Shown here piece by piece: positions 59,653 through 64,000 of a stretch of DNA of 64,000 nt. The notes beneath the pieces were generated by a model. It had not been told where the DNA came from. It worked only from the letters and a program-made list of their open reading frames with translations, and made no database searches. How positions within the stretch are numbered: position 1 is the stretch's first letter; each line of letters begins with the position of its first letter. The stretch is from Pyrocephalus nanus (Eukaryota; Chordata; Aves; Passeriformes; Tyrannidae). The DNA lies in NCBI GenBank assembly GCA_038380795.1, contig CM076271.1:19111001-19175000 (forward strand), read 5' to 3'. The position numbers and the translations under genes were made by a program.

Positions 59653-62600
59653 CTCTTCCCTCTGATAGTCTGGGAGCTGAGCCTTGATTCCTCTCAGCAC
59701 TGAAGAACCCACCTCTTTCTGGCATTTGTCTGACACTTCGAGCACTGGGACAGCTCTTGGCCTTTCCCAGGGACACACAACTTTTCTGAAATCCTTCCAG
59801 TTCATCTCATGAGGGTCAAAATCATTGAAATCCTCCCCAGTCAGCAAGCAAGCTTTTTTCCAACTCTGCCTCTGCACTCAGATTTGTTTCCCACCATTTC
59901 TCCCACCATGATATTCTGCACAGAAAATTGCTTTGCTGCCTTTTAACTCTGCCTAGACTCTTTTCCTAGATTGTGGGGCACGGTCTCTTCATTGCCCCTG
60001 AGAAGATATATTTATTAAGTTCTCACCGTCTTCTGCCTCTTGCACATGCTTCTAAATTTGAATTTTGTGTTTGACAAGAGCAGGAATGCATTATGAATTA
60101 TGCTGCTGGGCACAGGGATGCCAATATCATATATTTTGCTTTGTATTATTTTTCTCCCTGTGTACTTCTGCCTTTCCACAGAGTTTCTGGAATGGAGGAA
60201 ATGAATGCTCAAAGGTGCTGATTAACTGCTGCTCAGGGAGGAGAGAGAAAGAGGAGGGGAAGTGGAAAGAATAATTGGAAAATGAATTAGAAATCAGAGT
60301 ACCTTGCTTCAAATCACTGTTTTTCCTTTCAGCTTGCCCAGTTTACACTCGAACCTGCCCAAGGAGGATCTGCTGCTCATGAGAGGGTAGAGAGAAAACC
60401 TGTTTAGATGAGATTCAACAGCAGGCTGACTGTAATAATGATGTATTTAATGTGATCAGACAACTTCCATGTGTCCAGTGATATTTGGTCGCCTCTCTGA
60501 AACATATTTACACTCTCAAGCCCGTCTCATCTGGTACCAGGGACAGCCTGAAACGTGCTGAGACAGGATGGGCTGTTGAGGCTGAAGGTGACCTTGGCAC
60601 ATCTGTATTTCGTGGCTCCTCATCAGCTGAACTGCTCACTGTGGCTTTCCCTGCCAGGCTGCTCGGCCAGTGGCAGGTTCCCAGTTCCCTCAGGCAGGGA
60701 AACATGTAATAAAATCCTAAATACGGGCCAGACTGCACAGAGGATGCTCCCTGAGATGAGGTGAAGGAGTTGTGGGGTGCTAATGCAGCAGCAGGAGCTG
60801 CAGGTGGGGAGGGGATGAACCAGGGCTGTGCTGCAGTGACAGAACCTGCAGGATGTGGCTGTCCCAGCACCCTGAACTGGGAGCTCAGGAATGAACTGGA
60901 AATGAGCAAGTGGAGGATGTTGTGATGCAGCATCTCCCATGGGAAGAGGGGTCCCACTTCACTGAGCACCCCCTCATCGAGGGACAGTGTGTGTGAGCTC
61001 TGGAAATGCTCTGGATTTTAAGCTTTTTCCTTCATCAGGGCATTTTTATGCTCCCTAAAGCACCATGAATTGCCATGGACACAACCAGAGGGGGCACAGG
61101 GAGTCACTGGACAATAAAGGAGGGCAAGAGAGCATTGCCACTGGGGAATGTGTGGGACTGTGCCTTTGGACACCTTCAATCCACCTTTCCTGAAGTTCCA
61201 GCCCTCTGACTTCCCCACCCCCCCCCCAGTGAACAATGACACCAAACTGCGCTGTGAAATACGATATTTTCATTTTACAATTATATATCCAATTTATATC
61301 CAGCAATTTATATCCATCCTTTCACCAACCTTAAGATTCACTCCAAGCCCCTGGCTCAGAGAGGTGGAAGCTGCCCCGTCCATTCCCACCTGGATTTGGC
61401 AAACACAACGGTTTTGCTTAATTCTTGCAGGGGAATTAATCATTTTGCTGCCACACAGTGAAAGGGCATTTTCCCTTTTTTTTTTTTTTTTTCCCTTTTC
61501 CACCTGCCTGCTGTTGGGTGTTGCCATGTTGAGCTCTCCACCTGGACATGATGGTCCTTCCCAAAGCTGGAGTTTCATCCCCACCCACGGCACCCTGGCC
61601 CCTTGGCCGTGGCACAGAGATGATGCCAAGGGTGACCCCGTGGTCCCTGGGTGGTGGCTGCAATCCCAGGAGGTGGGAACAGCTCCTGCTCAGCAGCTGC
61701 TCCACAGGAGGGAGCAGTTCCCATGAATTTCTCAGCAATTTCCATGAATTTCAAAAGCACTGAATGTTTTCAGCCCGGAGCTGCAGCTGTCTGTGTTTGA
61801 ATGCAGGCAGAGAGACTCGGGAATTAAAAAGCATTTCATGGAGTCTGAATTTGCCACTGATTTTTTTGTCTGCCTTCACTTATGTATTTGGGTAATTGAA
61901 GAGAAGCCTAAGAGGTTCATAAACAAAGATACAAACACTCCTTTTCCCAGAGTTACAAAAAAACTTCTCTGTTTTGTCTGATCCCAACACTGAAGGAGAC
62001 ATCTTCTTCCTAAAACCAGAACCCACCAGTTTTCTTCCCTGCTTCCCCTTCTTTCTGAGCATCTCTTCTGAGTTTTGCAGGCTTCCTGAATTTCAGGCAT
62101 GACACTAATCACCCATCTCTTTGCATGGATTGTGGTGAAATTAGGCTCTCTCAGCTCTCAGAACCCTGCAGAGAGCTCAGAGAAAAGCAGCAATATCGAC
62201 AATTCTTTTCTTCTTTTGTTCTCCCCAGATTAGGTCTGTTCCACACACAGTCTTTAAAAACCCACTCATTCCAAGGTGGACACCTTTGGGTTGTTCCCCA
62301 GCTGGATCCAATACCAGCCACAGGTTGGGCATGTAAAGATCCAGGTCATTGTAACACTGACTTCAAAACCCGCTCTGGAATTCCTGACTGATGCATGGAC
62401 TGATTTCCCAAACTGGCCTGGGATGCTGTAACTCAAACAGGATTTATTGGCTTGATGACAGAAGTGCTGGGTGCAATTCTGCCAACTTGAGCTGCTCACA
62501 AAGCAAAACTCAGCAACCAAAACAGCCCCTTCAGCCCTCAAAATCCATCAGAGGAGTCTGCAGGCTTTGAGATGCCCTGATCCCGGACTCCACATGCTAC

Positions 62601-63164
62601 ATTAGTATTCTGCACCCTTCTCCTCTTTGCTGAAGGGATGGAAATGAAAGTTTCAGCGTCAGCAGAAAAGCTAGAACATCTCTGGGTTTCCCTGTGGTCA
62701 GGGCAGAGAGCAGCGGGTCTGTGATGTGACACAGGGCAGTCACACCCCTGCACCTGGCAAAAAAGGGGGGATCATGTCTAAATAATTATCACTGCATGTC
62801 ATCTTCGTCATGAACCATCACATCTTCCATCCACCCCGCTCCCCTTCCACCTGGTGGGGTATCAGGTGTGGCACCAACAGCTCCAGCACATTGATTTCCA
62901 ACTGGTGGCTACTGGTGGCTGGCAAATGAGGCTACTCTGGGACTCGTTATTAGCTGTGTTAATTGTCTGACAGATCGTTGCTGACTCCCAGCCCAGGGGT
63001 GGCAGATGGCCAAGAAAAGGCAAACTGGAGCTCGCTGTCTTTTTGTGGCACCCTGATGGCTCTCAGGTTTTTTTTTTGTGTTGCAGGATATATTCTGTCA
63101 CCAGTTAGATGAAAATGAGATAAATTACGGAATTCTAGTTCCAGTTCTAGCTGAACCTTCCAGT
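59653..63164. other. Intergenic, no gene supported
   Basis: Mixed-composition unique sequence, somewhat more GC-rich at 60580-60970 and 61540-61720. T run at 61478-61492. Open frames on both strands overlap with no domain recognised. Confidence 0.5.
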
Positions 63165-63258
63165 GGAAGGTGGGAGGTGTCCCTGTCCATGGCAGGGGAT
63201 TAGAACTGGGTGATTTTAAAAGTGCCTTCCAACCCAAACCATTCTATGATTCTGTGAA
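63165..63258 (+). mobile_element. CR1 LINE 3' fragment, sense
   Basis: About 95 bp: GGAAGGTGGGAGGTGTCCCT, GTCCATGGCAGGGGATTAGA, then GTGCCTTCCAACCCAAACCA and the terminal TTCTATGATTCTGTG. 5'-truncated. Confidence 0.92.
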
Positions 63259-64000
63259 CTGTGCAGGGAGATCACAGCTATGGCTACAGGGCTGTTAAAA
63301 TGAAAATATAAATATAAATAAATCTGCTGTGAGTCTCCACTGCAAGCTCTTTCTACCAATAATGACAAAAAAAACCATTCAGAAACCTGTAGATCTCTTT
63401 TCCAGTGAAAAAAAGAAGCCATGGATATAAAATAAGTAATGAAGACCAACCAATATGCTGAGAAATTTATCCCAAAAGTTTTCTTTTCTTGGCAGAACGG
63501 AATTTTTCTTCAATGTGAAATGCAGTTTCTGTAAGAATTAGATTTTCCACGGAGATGTTTGTGGGAGCCAAAACATTCCTCAAGCTGCTGCTGGAACCAA
63601 GCTAAACCACTGCCCTTGTGATCCCCAGCCAAACCACTGGTGTCTCCCCATCCTCAGGTGAAGTTTGAAGGGGGTGAAGGTCTCCCTGTGCCTAATTTGG
63701 GTAGATCCATGTCAGGGTTAACCTTAATCTGACAGAGACATTCAGAACTCTGCTCTGCTCCCACCTGCACTCCAGAGGTGCCACCAGCTCTGGTGTTCCT
63801 CAGTTTGCTGAGGCACCTGGAGTGCCACTTCACACACCCACCTTTCCTCCAGGCTTTGTCATGGTTTGGCTTCTCAGCAGCAGGATTATGACTAAGCCTG
63901 ATAAATGTGTGGAAACTTGGTAATTCTCCACCCACTTCCTCCAACTCTCCTGCTCTGAGTCACTCTCTGCTGAGCTTTTGACATTTATTTGGAGGTTTTT
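63259..64000. other. Intergenic, no feature seen
   Basis: AT-rich unique sequence to the window edge, with a short AAATATAAAT run near 63302. Nothing recognised. Confidence 0.55.

Overview
The window is vertebrate genomic DNA, almost certainly from a bird and probably a songbird. Two things point there. About nineteen CR1 LINE fragments with the avian-type 3' end are scattered over both strands. The single recognisable gene has vertebrate exon/intron structure, with short GT-AG exons in AT-rich introns. No prokaryotic operons, CRISPR arrays, tRNA or rRNA genes were seen.

Region 1 (1 to about 8,330, + strand) is the 3' end of a contactin gene, best matched to CNTN6 (contactin-6/NB-3). Six exons (545-779, 1285-1400, 1548-1734, 4896-5008, 6915-7083, 7764-7864) join in frame to 306 codons plus a TGA stop, about the last 30% of a roughly 1,030-residue protein. 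They encode the second half of fibronectin type III domain 2, all of FN3-3 and FN3-4, and a short tail ending in a hydrophobic GPI-anchor signal. A 3' UTR follows, with AATAAA signals at 7899 and 8305. The introns hold two CR1 fragments and a perfect 36-bp tandem duplication (3605-3676).

Region 2 (about 8.35-64 kb) contains no gene I can support. In other amniotes the neighbour downstream of CNTN6 is CNTN4, far away across a gene desert, and this looks like the start of that interval. It is AT-rich unique sequence with CR1 copies, long A/T homopolymers, a (GGGAAA)n array at 33.5 kb, a 230-bp GGAA/GGGA array at 55.5 kb and an 18-bp x 4 tandem repeat at 56.0 kb. Several AT-rich stretches rich in TAAT and octamer (ATTTGCAT) motifs look like candidate conserved non-coding regulatory elements, the clearest near 14.05 kb, 17.9-18.4 kb, 26.5 kb, 32.7 kb and 40.2 kb. 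That is inference from base composition and motifs only.

No clearly novel biological system was found. The points most worth checking are the extreme GC3 and CpG density of one CNTN6 exon, the G-quadruplex-capable hexanucleotide array, the octamer cluster, two long open frames of doubtful status, and the young CR1 subfamily with identical 79-bp cores.
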